Positions 37,563 to 49,566 of a stretch of DNA of 64,000 bases are shown piece after piece. The notes under the pieces were generated by a model. It was not told where the DNA came from and did no database searches. It was given only the letters and a program-made list of their open reading frames with translations. Position 1 is the first letter of the stretch, and each line of letters begins with the position of its first letter. The position numbers and the translations under genes were made by a program. Origin of the DNA: Dactylonectria macrodidyma (taxonomy: Eukaryota; Ascomycota; Sordariomycetes; Hypocreales; Nectriaceae); the NCBI GenBank assembly GCA_020744425.1, contig JAGMUV010000048.1, positions 1 to 64,000 of the forward strand, given 5' to 3'.

Positions 37563-40166
37563 ATTGCGCGAGTTGCAGGTAGAATTCAAAGTCTAGCTTA
37601 ATCTTGATTCCTCGGCGTAGGCGTTGGCATTCGCATCAAAACGGTACACTGTCATGGCCAAGGCGAAGCAACTGACATCAGCGTCTTCTCTTATTCCACA
37701 ATGACTGCTGGTGACAATAACTTGATTCCATGCGGCCGTGTGTGTCTTTGGGGCCTAACATGTCGAGCTCTGCCAATCTGACTGTTGTAGACATGAAGAT
37801 GGGTATCAGAGCAGATATCACCACAGACATCACCACGCTACATTCATATGTAACCCTCTCATCCATAGGTCGCTCATCGTCATCTTTTGGTGTGGCATCA
37901 TAGCCGCCACCCTCTGCATTCACTCAAAACTCGCAAGTAACCACTTGCAATTCCGCCTACGAAGGCTGCATCATACCAAGAGAGCCTCGAGCGTCTGCGT
38001 CAATGTCTCCCAGCTCTGCTCCACCGTTAGACGAGAAGAGGGAGAAAAAACCTCAGCATGCAGGCCAATTTGGAGGTGTACTCGTCCCTAGTAGGGAACT
38101 TAGCTCTGCGACGAACATGATGAGCACTGGGAGATGCCCGAGGTTGCCATCGACTCAGAAGAGGATAACTTAAAGCCCCATGCCGAAAGCGAGATTGGCA
38201 CCGAGGCTACAACCGTACTGTCACGATGCGACTCACGGGACAGACAGCCCGGCCAGATGGGGCCAAAGCGCCTTCAAGATGTGCATCGAGTTAGAATAGA
38301 TAGGAATCGGAGCAACTATGGAGTTTCGTTTCTCTTCTTAAGTAGCAGCGGTTGAATGTACTCACGCGCATTGAATGAGATGAGCCTAAGCCTCACTTCT
38401 ATCCATCAAAGACGTCCATCCTGTCTTCAATCTTGTTAAAGAAATACCCGCCAGCCCAACTGCCGTCTACCTAGACAGAGTCTCCCCCTTCTTTAACGAC
38501 ATCCAAGCACTGTAGAGCCATCCTTTGGGCGCTCTTGGCCAAAGACTTCTGTCAGGTCCGCGACGCAGTTCTTCATCAGCTCAATAGCCTCGCCATGCCG
38601 ACGTCGATCATATCGCCAGATGCAAGACAGCGCCGTCATGCTCATCAGGGTTTTGAGGATGGACTCAATAAGCCCTCCCTTTCGTCCTTCTCTCGGTCAC
38701 CGGCACAATGGCAGACATCAGCCCCCAGAGGTGTCCAAAGACGTTTTTTTTTCTTAGGCCGGCGGCCAACTACTACCCATTCCCCCTCCCTCTCCCTCAT
38801 ACACACTACCTCTCACGAAGGATCAGGTTCGCGCATTCTTCCGCATGGCACCGTAGTGCTTTAGTCTTCCTCGATTCAGGCTGTGTTGCCGTACAGCTCC
38901 TGCAGGTCTGTTCTATACTCGACTGGTTGGCTTCATCGTCTACAAGACGGCCAGACCCAACTATTGACATTGTCGCTCTCGTGCTGCGCACTGACATGCA
39001 GCGGAGAGGCCACTTCCACTGCTCCAACGCTTCCGTTGAAGCTGAGGTGGGCAGAACAGCTGGATCGGCGTAGGGACAAAAGAGGTGAGGTCTTGGGTTT
39101 GTCAAGGTATCAAGTAGGAGACTCGATTTTGTCCATCGTTTGTTTCTCCACAGTCACGCGAGCTTCCTTCCAGCTCAGGGGGTGCCATGACAAACGTGTT
39201 CAGGGCGTGTTAAGAATGTGTAAGAAATGGCGAGGCCCAGCGTATTGGGATCCTTGGCAGAACCACTGGATTCCAAAGCCGACTACACGCTTTAGTTGAA
39301 CCAAACTTCAAATTCTTAGTGATTGACTGCACCGTGCCATTGCCTTCAACACATGGAAAAAGCCGTCCCTCACCTGCAGACTGAAGTCTAGGCGGCCTTC
39401 CACTGGCCCCGTTCCCACGTGGCCCAGCATTCCAGTTGTCCCCTCCCCCGGATTCTAACCTGAAATGCTAACTAGTAGGTCCTGTCGGTCGAGCCCGTAC
39501 GGGTCATCGAGATCTACGCACGAGGAGGGACAGCTTCATGTTGATTCAGTGGTTGCTGGAGCGTTAATGGGCGTGTGGCTGGCTATGGGTTGCTTTCTAT
39601 GACAGTAACTAAGTAGAGTCATGGCAAGCTGGCACGCATTAGTCATCGCGACATCTGAGGAGGAGTCTGTCAAGATCTGGATATAACGTGAGTCTCACCG
39701 ATGCTCGGCTTGCCTTCCCGTACTGTGGCATGAAGTATGCCCAAGTATTGCTGGGAGGGTTGGCGGATATCCTCCTTTCGAGAAGCTGCCCGTAGTCGAG
39801 ACCGGCGAGATGGATTCTTATGAGCTACTTTCACGTCCTGCGGCGGACCTGCCACCATGTAGACTCCGTTGATCACATTTTCAACGAAATTGCAACTCCC
39901 TTGAAGGCCAGCAAACTTGCATCCGCCAACCACACGAGTTCTGCATGCCTAAATGCTTAACCCGCATCTCCTTCTCGTAGGCGGCCGTAACGCTGGGCTT
40001 CTACCCGCCAACCTCCCGTAGCAGCCTCCCGAGCAGGGCCGAGTCCTAGGTGGGATGGATGACTGAACAAAATTGACCGAGGGGCGGGCTTAGGCGACTT
40101 AGTGAAAGGCCTTAGTCAGAGGTGAGGGGTGCTTAAGCGCAATCTGAATTTCCTCTCTTACGAGCA
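37563..40166. other. Long spacer with only weak coding traces
   Basis: No gene I can support. Plus-strand frames at 38535-39300 overlap and contradict each other, and none carries a motif. A T9 run lies at ~38745. An 87-codon minus-strand frame (39933-39670) is unsupported. Composition is normal, so this may be decayed single-copy sequence. Confidence 0.4.
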
Positions 40167-40589
40167 TTGGTTTTAAGACTCTCATACGCAACGTTCGTTC
40201 ATCTTGGTCCAGAAGAAGAAGCCCTCTTGGTCAGTCCTGGGGGTCTTCCAGAGCCCGATGGACACGCCCCCGTGTTTCACGGATCCGACGACATGTATAA
40301 AGACGAGTTTATTACCGCAGCAGCCACCATAAGAGCGAGGCCTTCTCCCTAGACAGCCCTTTTTGCTAGAGAGCAAAGCCGGCGAAATCGAGGCTAGGCG
40401 TTATATGAGCGACACATCTCCCAGCAATGGGAAGATATTGTCACGGATGACAATGAGGATGAGAACGGAGACGGGGATGACGATAGCGATGATGACAGTG
40501 ACGACGATCTAACAATTAAGATGTATATAGAAATGAATAAAAATATAAAGAAAAAGAAAAAGAATTATTATACAACTGCAAATTACTAA
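40167..40589 (+). pseudogene. C-terminal gene remnant with two in-frame TAG codons
   Basis: One frame stays protein-like for ~140 codons, interrupted by only two stops, both TAG (40350-40352 and 40395-40397). It reads LSYATFVHLGPEEEALLVSP, then DDMYKDEFITAAATIRARPSP, stop, REQSRRNRG, stop, ALYERHISQQWEDIV, and ends in a long Asp/Glu-rich tail followed by Lys/Asn. TAG at both places fits loss of CAG (Gln). The sequence resembles the acidic end of a transposon or nuclear protein, but I cannot name it. The AT-rich tail after 40510 may be its 3' untranslated region. Confidence 0.45.
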
Positions 40590-41304
40590 ATATATAATAC
40601 TCAATATGCCAGTAAAAGGTCCACGACAGGCATCTATAAGATCAGGTACATTGCGGCACAGGGCCACTTAGGAGTTTGTCCTCTCTAGCCGTAAGTACAT
40701 CACACCTCAAACAAAACCCCAAAGGAGGGCAGCGCTTGTCATACACCCCCACCACCCCCCCGTCTTCTTCCCCTTCTGCCAGATCCCTAGAATAGTCATG
40801 GCCACGTTTTAGTCGTTGACAAACAACAAGAGACGTACAACTAAACTGGAAGTAGCACCCAAGTCAATGGCTTGTCATAACTTGAGGTCTGCCACGACTT
40901 GTAGTCAATGCCGCGCTCGCAAAGTAATGAGCTGATACATACTCTCATCTATTCTTTGCAGATGACTGTTATCCTATCTTCCTCTTCAGCATAATTCCCC
41001 TGACACAAAATGACTTAGTTAAAGTCCGCGACATGCTTGATTCCTTCAGCATCGCCACAAGAATATTATGGGCTTCCTAGCACATCACTACTTAAAGGGA
41101 AGACATCACATATTTCCTATCATCCTATCTATACAGCCCATATCCAAACCGGAGACTCCTGTTCCCTATCATTAGTGCTAACGGGGACGTCATCTGGATC
41201 TGGAGCCGGCAGCCGCATTAAGAAACTATTATAGAGTATCGACCATCGGCTGATTGGCTTGGGCACTGATGTCTTAAGCTACTCGATGCACTCGGCTGGT
41301 AATC

Positions 41305-41530
41305 TTACGCGCTCTCGCACAAGCTGAAGATGCGCATCATCATATGCTAGAACATGAATCCGCAGCAGCTCGCTTATTCAATCAGTAGTGGGACCATGGT
41401 CCAGCTCTTGATCTACTATAGATCGAGAGTCGACCACGTGGGCAGTTGCTTCTAGACACCCCTTTTTCGCAGCTATACAAGCAGCTGGCCTCAAAGTCGT
41501 CGATCTTAGATAAGGGAGTTGATGTAAACT
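41305..41530 (+). pseudogene. Short coding remnant, TAG-interrupted
   Basis: The plus-strand frame RALAQAEDAHHHMLEHESAA, then ARLFNQ, stop, WDHGPALDLL, stop, then PRGQLLLDTPFSQLYKQLAS, is protein-like with two TAG codons. It could belong to the same dead gene as 40167-40589, because both contain a QQWD/QQWE-like piece after an Ala/Arg-rich helix. That link is only an inference. Confidence 0.3.
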
Positions 41531-41814
41531 ATATGAACATTACATTTAAAGCAGCCCCTCCCTCACCTTGCCTGTTAAGGCAATAATGAAACAGCAGTAT
41601 GTAAGTTATTAAAACATCCACCTTCAGTCATAGCACTGAACTGACAGGGTTACGCTTCTTAATCATTTATGTTCAGCCGTCTCTTGTATATTCAGGTCAG
41701 GAGTTTGTCAGAAATCATATAGTAGGCTTCGAGAGATATATTATAGTTAGTGGTTTGGTTATGCTGCTGGAGACGCTCTAGCAGACATTCAAGCCCTCGA
41801 TCCCACGGACGACT

Positions 41815-41960
41815 GACTAAATGAATGAATAACAAACTAACTAATTTACTAACTAAATGACTAACTAAAAGACTGAGTGACTGCGTGACTGAGTGACTGA
41901 ATGACTAATTGATTAAATGAATGAGTAACTGGCTAACTAATTGACTGATTGATCGAACAG
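41815..41960. repeat. Degenerate tetranucleotide tract (ACTA/ACTG/ATGA)
   Basis: About 145 bases of loosely repeated four-base units such as GACTGACTAAATGAATGAAT and GAGTGACTGCGTGACTGAG. A weaker continuation is at 42140-42180. Non-coding. Confidence 0.75.
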
Positions 41961-43275
41961 ATCTTAAGGCCCTTGATTCAATTGACCTTCTTGCAGCAGA
42001 CCTCCCTGCGGCAGACTTGCGGCTCCTCGATCCGGCAGACCTTCAATTCCTCTAGCTGACTAACCGATCCAACATTATCTCCAGCCCCTTGATCAACAAA
42101 CCACCGGGCCCTTAATCCAACCCAACTTGTTGCAGTAGACCTATCTGGCTGGCTAACTGACTGACTGATTGATCCCTGCTATTTCTACTTCCTCGAGTGA
42201 TCATCCGTACCTGAGAAAAGAAGCGCGCTGCAGGCATCCTCTAGCAAGGCTGCTGGAGGCAAATTTGACCCGCTCCGGGCTCATAGCTTAGCCAACCCCT
42301 AAGATAGGAACTAGCATGATATGCATTCTAAAATACAGCTCCTAGACTGTTTGCAAATGGCGCTGCTGGTGGGCCGCGGAGAGCTGGGCGGTCCGTCGAA
42401 AGGTTACTTGTGTGCTCCAGGGGCGAGGCTCAAGATATTAAGTGGGTGGTGTACAAAGCAGAAGTGGAGCCGAGAAGGGCTCCTGGATACGCGTGGTCAA
42501 CACACATGTAGCTTCCTATGGCTAACTGAAGCTGAAATGTATAATGTGCAATGTGTAGTGTGTAGTATGCGGCCAGGCTTTCAGATACGGGCAGAGAGAA
42601 GCTCAGGGGACAGTTGGAAGATATTGACAAGGAGGTAACTTGACAGCCAACTCAAGTCTGAGCAACCCCTCCTCTTTTTCTCTGCCCGACTTCAGACACC
42701 TGTCTTCTCACCTTGCATTCCATCCAAAGACTCGTGTCTCTCCAAGTCGATCCGACCAAACACGCTCAATGTCATGGCCAAACTCCTCGCCCAAAGCGGG
42801 GCTCGGACACATCAAGATGGATTCGAGATAGGGCCGACGGGCAACAAGAAGCAGAGCCTCGACGTCTGGACTTCCCTTGATGGACCCCTTCACCGACCCA
42901 TCTCAAATTGGTATCAGTTGCAAGGCCATTCTCTTGGCCGCCATTGGCCTCGTTGTTGCCCTGTATGGACCAGCCTCTTCCAGCACGCCTCCCAGTTGGT
43001 CCAAGACAGGACCTCCAAATCGTCAGTGGCCTCATCCTCCGCTTAGAACATGGAAGAAGTACCGCTCACATGTCTTGTTTATTTCGTAACAGAACATGTC
43101 ATGTCGAATACGCACTTGCAAGCTTCACTGGGATCCGATGAAGTGCTACCAATGATGGCTTCGCACATCAGAGTGGATGGATGTGTGGCATAACTATCAC
43201 GTCTTTCTGGGCATCTGAGGAAGGCCTTCTTTACGATATCGGTGGCAAACATGACCGATCTTCAGGTGCCGTCCG
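41961..43275. other. Spacer, overlapping unsupported frames
   Basis: Overlapping frames of 60-105 codons occur on both strands between 42321 and 43141. None has a motif or splice pattern that I can defend. Confidence 0.4.
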
Positions 43276-43542
43276 CATATATCCCATAGAGTGCCGTAAG
43301 ACTACACTTGATCCATAGTCTCCACAGAAGCCCGGTAGATCAGCGGTACGCTTTGCGACTTCAAAAAGCTAGATGGCTGTGGGAAGATCACTGTACTATG
43401 ATGTAGATCCTTATGTGTCATGACTTCTGCTCCCATATAAAATAGGTGGGACCTCATGTACCTTAGCTTTTTCACTTTCCAGTTCGTTCGAATCCCTGCT
43501 GCTAGCGTAAGTGTAGTCTTACGGCACTCTATGGGATATATG
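43276..43542. mobile_element. MITE-like element with 34-bp perfect inverted repeats
   Basis: The left arm 43276-43309 begins CATATATCCCATAGAGTG and ends AAGACTACACTT. The right arm 43509-43542 is its exact reverse complement, with no mismatch in 34 bases. The 199-bp interior is non-coding. It contains TAGATCAGCGGTA, similar to a tRNA A box, and 3' of that GTTCGAATCCC, similar to a tRNA B box. Total size 267 bp suits a miniature inverted-repeat element or a pol-III-derived short element captured between inverted repeats. Clear target-site duplications are not visible. A small hairpin (GCATCGAGATGC) lies right after the right arm. Confidence 0.7.
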
Positions 43543-43707
43543 TCGCATCGAGATGCGAGTACTAGAGATGATCTTCTGTTGCATCTAGTGGAGCCTTGAT
43601 AAGTAAGGCCAGGTCCGGACTCTTAGACGCAAAGGTGATGAGGAGACGAAGCGGGGCGGAATATAGACATTTCGGGCACGTGAGTGCTACCTAATTAGGC
43701 AAATTCT

Positions 43708-43798
43708 GTGCACGGACCATTATCCAGAGCGTGGGTGACATGTAAATTCTGTCACCAGTGACAGCAAAACTTTGTCACTCACGCAACTGGAATTATGT
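43708..43798 (+). repeat. ~90-bp direct repeat, left copy (GTGACA family)
   Basis: Starts GTGCACGGACC and ends GAATTATGT. In the middle is TGTCACCAGTGACAGCAAAA, then a TTTGTCACTCACGCAA-like piece. The right copy (57918-58008) keeps the same order, length and orientation with roughly three quarters identity by eye. The embedded palindromes built on TGTCAC/GTGACA look like protein-binding subterminal repeats of a transposon. Confidence 0.7.
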
Positions 43799-44408
43799 AA
43801 GCATGGCAGTGTAGCCAGCTGCCCAGCCCCAATCCCTGGTCCGACTTGCCCCACCCACCACAAAACACCAACACGTAAACGAAAACATTCACGATTCCAT
43901 GGTACCCTTTGGCATGTCATACTGCCTACACCTCCCCAGCTATCTATCGCCCTGCGCCACAAAGGCATTGCGAAAGCCCTCTCTTCTCAGCTGTTTCTAG
44001 CTCATGTGGTATGTTGAAGGGGAATCCGTGGCTGATCCCACAACCACGTTCATCGTGGGCTGGATAGGTCAAATCGGGCAGGGCAACCCCAATGAATATC
44101 GGAATCATGGCGCGCCCGGGAAGCCCCAAGAAGCCCAGGACAACGATGGGTCCAGTGCCAGATCCGGATGCCACGCCGCGTCAAAGTGATTCGATCTACT
44201 TGAATGCTGGTCTGTGTCAGGCTTGCCACTGACATTGAGGTCTCTTATAGGAGCAGCAAGTCTCTCCGACGCGAGTCTAGGCTATGCAACTTCCCAGAGC
44301 GGATCTAAATTGACTTGAATCAATTCCGATGAGTTTGGATCCTCGAGCCCCAGGAAGCGGGAACTGGAGCTGCGCAATATAAAGCAATATCCGCTTCGGC
44401 GGAAGAGG

Positions 44409-45474
44409 ATGACGGCGGGTATAGCTCACATCACGCCCCTCATGCGAGACCTTGCACATGTAATCAATGGGCCTACTATTCCTCACATCATCAAGGTGAG
44501 TAGTAGCATGTAATCTTCTTGAAAATAAGTATCCATTCAATGACTGACGGTTGAGTGTGCAAGGCTCGAATTGCGAGGCAGGAGAGCTTCCCCAATCCTC
44601 CTCTAGACAGCTGGTTCATGCCGCCCACCACAGACCAAAGCGCTATAGCCAATGACGAGTACATCTACAGGCGGCTTCGCATGATTCGTCGTCGGACGGC
44701 CGAGTGCGAGGACCGGCTCTCTAATGAGTCGGCCTGGAATGACAGCGTTCATTCTCCGCTCCTCGAGGTTGCCCTCTACGAGAGTGAGAGTGAGAAAGAT
44801 GACGATGTCTCAGATGAGAACATGTACGTTTCCCCCCAACCCAACCTAACCTAGCACAACAACAGGCTGAGACTGAGAATGAGCTAACAGTTGGTTTCTT
44901 ATGAATAGAACGCAATGTCGAATACACGCGGGCCTCCGTGACCCCGACCCTTTCATCTCTGACGCAAGGATCGACTACGGCATATTTTTCCAGCCGCGAG
45001 AAGTCTCATTGCTTTACTCAGCCATCAAGACATTCAAAGCCCGCAACGAAAACAACCGAGTGGCCCATGTTCAGCTGACCGATGAGAGAGACACGCCGCT
45101 GGCCATCAGCATCGAGACTAAGATTCCAAAGTCGACTGGCGGCGAGTTACCGGTCCCGCCCAGCTTGGGGGACCTTGGTGCGCGCTCACTTTCGACATCT
45201 CGAGTCTTTGCCCCATGCCGACCCCGACAACCTTCCTATGCTTCCTGTCATCTTTGTGAATGGGGCTGACTGGCGTGTTGACTTTGCCTAGCGCACCCAT
45301 GATAAGCTGGTAGGGTTTCTCACCTTTTTTCTCTCTCTCTTTCACCATATGTGTGCTAACCTGTGTATGGCAGATCATCTGGGAGAGTATTCATATTGAT
45401 TCCACCGACTCCTCGCACGGATGTTATGCTATCATCGCTGCTCTACGCCGGCTCGCAGGGTGGGTGGTGCCGTG
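44409..45474 (+). pseudogene. Second PD-(D/E)XK nuclease-like gene, broken
   Basis: Same fungal family as the gene at 28878-30239. The pieces are: an N-terminal helix piece (MRDLAHVINGPTIPHIIK, followed by a GTGAGT donor); RRTAECEDRLSNESAWNDSV and HSPLLEVAL (44680-44770; the WN..VH..LL..AL pattern is typical); an intron from GTACGT near 44825 to ATGAATAG near 44908; then ARIDYGIFFQP with the active-site Asp and AISIETKIPKSTGG with Glu-x-Lys (near 45105-45140). A run of five G at 45167-45171 then breaks the frame; with four G the text continues as TLVRAHFRHLESL...PVIFVNGADWRVDFA. TAG at 45289-45291 follows, then another intron (GTAGGG to GGCAG) and the typical end IIWESIHIDSTD...LRRLAGWVV. Catalytic residues are intact; the gene is dead through one indel and one stop. 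Confidence 0.7.
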
Positions 45475-46848
45475 ATGAGTACGCACCAAGGTGGGAGAGG
45501 GCCGTGGCTGAACTGGAAACCCCTGCTACTTAGAGAGAGGCATCGAGTTAAACCTTTTCATGCCCCTCCTCTTGTTCACTAGTTGTGGCTTATTACCCAT
45601 TTATCTCGCAACTTGGGCTTTAATACATTTATTTTCATGTGTTGGTGTTGGTGTTGGTGTTATGATAAGCAAGATTAATAGGAGATGAAGGCATGAATCC
45701 GACATGTGACCCATCGTATCCAGACCAGTGGCAAAAGCCTTGCACGGCTACAGAAATAGCACTACCTCCCGCCAGTTTCTGTCGAGTCTTTTTGGACAGT
45801 GGAAGTTCTGGCTCAGATCTACTTGACCTTGCGCCCAGATAGCTTTCCAGCCGGGCTCATCCACAAGGATATGAAAGGTTTGGAGTTGGAAAGGGGGAAG
45901 CGCAACATGTTCCTGAGAGCGCAAGCTGAATAGCTTTCAGCATGCGACATCAACCCTACTGTTTCGTCGCCGAGTTTTGTCATAGCCCTGCTAGCACCAC
46001 GAATCGAACCACCACATGCGTTATCCTTTCGTCTTTAACTACAGACAAATCGGGTCACATTGTGTGCTACAAGTGAATTGACTTGGATTCCCCACTGCGT
46101 GCTATGTGGGGTAGCGGTGTAGGCGACTGCTCTAGAACCTAGAGATCCGGCCGGTCGTAGTATTTCGTACTAGTCGAGGAGAGATGACCCCAGGAAGACC
46201 TTCGCCCACCATTTGGACCCTTGCATATCTTTCTGTACTAAATTGGCAATGAAGTGAGTTTGATTCATCTCGAGGCTGGTTGCGAATGCTATGCAGACCC
46301 ATCTAGTAGATCTGGTGAAGCAAATGGGAGTGTGCTAAAATATCGTTGAGAAGACCACTGTGAAGGCGGCCCCTGGTTCCCAGGTTATAGCTGTCGGCTC
46401 CATTGAGAGCGATTTGCTTCTGGCATAGAGATACCTAGTTTTGTAGAAAGGCTAAAATTGAAATAAAATGACAGGTGTGCTGATCGAAGACAGAACGAAT
46501 GGCTCGGAGTACGAGCACGGCCTGGAGTCTCTGTCCCCAGCTCGACACGGACGTTCTTGATGAGCCTTACAATGTTGGCGACGAGAGATGAGTGATGAGG
46601 AGCTGGTGTTATAGGAGCCCAAAAAACAGACGACGAATAGGATGAAGAGCGGCTGTTAAAATAAGTTAACCACGGGATGCCGAATAGACGTGATAATTAC
46701 ACACTTTCTAACGAGACGTCTCTTGACAATGACTTTTACGGCAAGGCTTATTAGCATTAATGTGTCCTCTAGTCTATAACGTTAATGATCAACGAGGCTG
46801 GCCTGATATGTCTGATACTATGAAAGTGCTATGCTCTGCCTCCAAAGG
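45475..46848. other. Spacer with weak coding traces
   Basis: A short GTTGGT microsatellite lies near 45640. Around 46310-46430 a plus-strand frame reads LVKQMGVC, stop, NIVEKTTVKAAPGSQVIAVG, which looks like an eroded exon, but the family cannot be named. Nothing else is supported. Confidence 0.35.
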
Positions 46849-47083
46849 TGGGCTACGACCAGTAACAAAAAGAAAACGCAATATTTCCGCAATAAAGCAT
46901 CAAAACCCGATGCTCCCACAGTTGCCAAATATCAAGCTTTTCATCTGCATAGATGAAAAGCTCAAGTCGATAAGCACATCCGCCAAAGTGATGTTCCGTC
47001 CCTATTGAAGCGGGCTGCGGCCAAGGTGACAAAAAGATTGCAGTATTTTGACAAACTTGCACTTGGACCCAGTGCTCCCACAC
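46849..47083. repeat. Imperfect direct duplication with a central 12-bp stem-loop
   Basis: Two ~72-bp stretches (46849-46920 and 47012-47083) share the order GGGCT(A/G)CG(A/G)CCA, ACAAAAAG, GCA(A/G)TATTT, ACCC, TGCTCCCACA. Between them AGCTTTTCATCT and AGATGAAAAGCT (46935-46962) form a perfect 12-bp stem with a four-base loop. Probably a small transposon relic or an internal duplication. Confidence 0.65.
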
Positions 47084-49120
47084 CCACCTCTATTTCGTCA
47101 TCGTTACAATGCGGCTAATTGAACTCACTTAGTAAAACACGGCATCCTCTCTAACAAAGGCACATCTTACTCTTACTCCTTTATGAAGGCAGCACAGTAC
47201 TATTGCCCTGCGCGCTGAGTTCTTTCTCCTACCCTAGAGGTGTCTGAAAGGGTATCGCGTTGGATTTATTTAAAAAACCATATTCCCAGCAACCGTAAAC
47301 TGCCCCAAGGCGGTTTATTGACGCACACACTTTGAAATGAGACTACCATGACTCACGGCCCGACTTATCCTCGGACATACCAACTTGGGCCTCCTAAATC
47401 AAGGAACCATCTGTATCTTCAATGTGAGGAGGCCTTTACACATGCCGCTTCTTTGTCTGGTCTCTTTCGAAAAGCATCTTGATCATTGAGGCAAACTTCC
47501 TCTCACCCCTGTCGCAGGGCTACATCAGCAACATGACGTGCCGGCAATAATTAACTTCCTCCTGCTGAGCACTTTTGGAGAGCTAGTCAGTTAGGTGGCT
47601 TGAACGATCTTGGAGATGTCACAAGTGCATGTGGCATACAGAGTACTCGGAAAATTGTCGAAAATCAACTCTCTTCGTCCTTGAACCATTGTCGAGGTGC
47701 ATGCTCATACAATATCACGATGTGTCCTGGGGCACGCGAGACAGGAGAACATAATTACCTACTACAGGACTGGTGGATCTAGCAGTCTGATGAAAAGGCA
47801 ATACTGATCAGATGGAATCAAGCAGAGAGATAAGATAGGTCAGAAAAACAGCGCGTTAGAAGAAATCGAAACAGCTGACTAGAAAAAAGGGCTAGGACGA
47901 AGGAACTGATGGATGACTCAAAATGGGACGACCTCGACGCGCATTCCGAGTCACGAATGTTTCTCAGCCCGTATCTGTGCCGAAAGCAGCAACCTCGTCA
48001 CGCTCATTATATCAGTCCACTTTGATAGTAAGACACGATCCTTTTAAGTACAGGCGGCATGGTGGTGGGATTTCAGACGTGAGAATGAGGCAAACGGTTA
48101 ACCCAATGTCCAAAATGATGCATCATCCTGCCATACACCCCCCACATGTCGCGGCGCTGGTGCTCACATCATCACTCCCTTTTCTGTGGATTCGTGCTGC
48201 TCCAGTGGCATGGATTTACCGACCCATACTCTGCCAGATGAACTCGAGAGCTTTGGCATACGTACCTAGCGGGAAGTTCTCCAATCCCCAGTCATGATGG
48301 GAGTGACCTGCTCTCCCAGGGGGCAAATGGGCGAGATGCTCTGCTACCACCATCTTAACTCGCTTCCCAAGTCTTTCGTCGTCCGTCATGATGAGTTAAA
48401 TACAGGTAGAAGAAATAAAACCGCAGCAGTCACGTATTTCCTTGGTCATTCTTGCTGCGGGCGATTGCTTTCATTTCTATGTCATGTGTCTATATGTGAC
48501 AACCATCAGAAGACATCACTCAACGCCCGTCTATGGTGATCCGTACTCTCCGTAGGGGTGAGAGCGCCACAATCATAACAGCTGCCAAGGAGATAAGGAC
48601 GACAAATCATATTAATGCAGCCAGTTTGACCTTTTGTAGAAACTCGATGATGTCGTCGGTTACTAGACACGAGCTGATTGAAAGCTAGTCCATAGCCTTT
48701 ACCCGGGAGCCAGGAAACTGGAGGCTCATGGGTCGTCGATGCGGGAAATGAGGGCGCATCCAGCGAGATGATGACGGGGTATGAGAGTGCATCCTGAAGC
48801 GGCGTCATAGCAGGAGACGTCTTGGCCGAATTATCTCGCCGTAAAGGAGACTTGCAGCCCTGAGGGTTCTTCCTCAATGATGTTGTAGACCAGGTCATGA
48901 TAAGTTGGTCAGACGACGAAAACTGGAACAGGGGGGAAACTGACAAAGGCCTTTTCATCTGTCTTTCCTGGCCACAGGGCCGCGACTCCTGCTCGCGAGT
49001 TGTGCTTTCGCGAAGGAGACATTGTAGCAGGAGGAGAGGCAAAGACACTTGAACTTCTTCAAGTCGCTGGGCTTTTCGCAGTCACGCCCTGTTGTCGCAA
49101 AGACGTAGTAATGTAGTGAG
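47084..49120. other. Spacer, no supported gene
   Basis: A 180-codon minus-strand frame (49048-48506) starts Leu-rich but becomes Ser/Arg/Pro-rich with no motif. A second frame (47923-48297, plus) is equally unsupported. Either might be part of a real but unrecognised gene. Confidence 0.35.
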
Positions 49121-49158
49121 ATGACAAAATCCTTTGTCACTGACGTCGCAGTTGGATC
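49121..49158 (+). repeat. Partial third copy of the GTGACA repeat
   Basis: ATGACAAAATCCTTTGTCAC followed by TGACGTCGCAGTTGG matches the second half of the ~90-bp repeats at 43708 and 57918 (GTGACAGCAAAA, CTTTGTCAC, TCACGCAACTGG). The first half is absent. Confidence 0.5.
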
Positions 49159-49566
49159 AAGGGCTCCGGGGTACAGAGGAGAGACTCACCGAGAGAGGAG
49201 GTGGTGGAAGAACATGTTTCCAGGCAAGACATTTTCTTTGTTGTTGAAGCAGAGCAGTGCAAGCTAGGCATTTTAGACATAGTTACCAAAGACCTCTAGG
49301 AATCCCCTGTCTTCAAGATGTTCCATACGTAAAGCAATATGTATTGGCCCAAACGCGTACTATCGTTTTACTGGGGGGCATCGTCTCTGCATTAACACTC
49401 AAACCATCCACAAGGCCCGTACCTGTCGCACATGTGATGGGCAGCAATCTGATCAAATAAGTAAAAAATCATGAGGCAATCGTCAATTGGCCACTCATGT
49501 GAGATTTCATCCTCAGCTACCGTACACTTCAACCACCCACATCATCCATCATCACCACTCGTCTCT

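Noticed and set aside
43325..43500. tRNA gene inside the inverted-repeat element
   Set aside because: A- and B-box-like strings are present but about 130 bases apart, and neither D-, anticodon- nor T-stem pairs properly; reported as interior of the element.
45985..46060. tRNA-like string (minus strand GTGGTTCGATTCG)
   Set aside because: The T-arm stem does not pair and no cloverleaf can be drawn.
48506..49048. 180-codon minus-strand frame
   Set aside because: Leu-rich start but no domain, no splice pattern, and composition shifts to Ser/Arg/Pro as expected of a chance frame; kept only as spacer.
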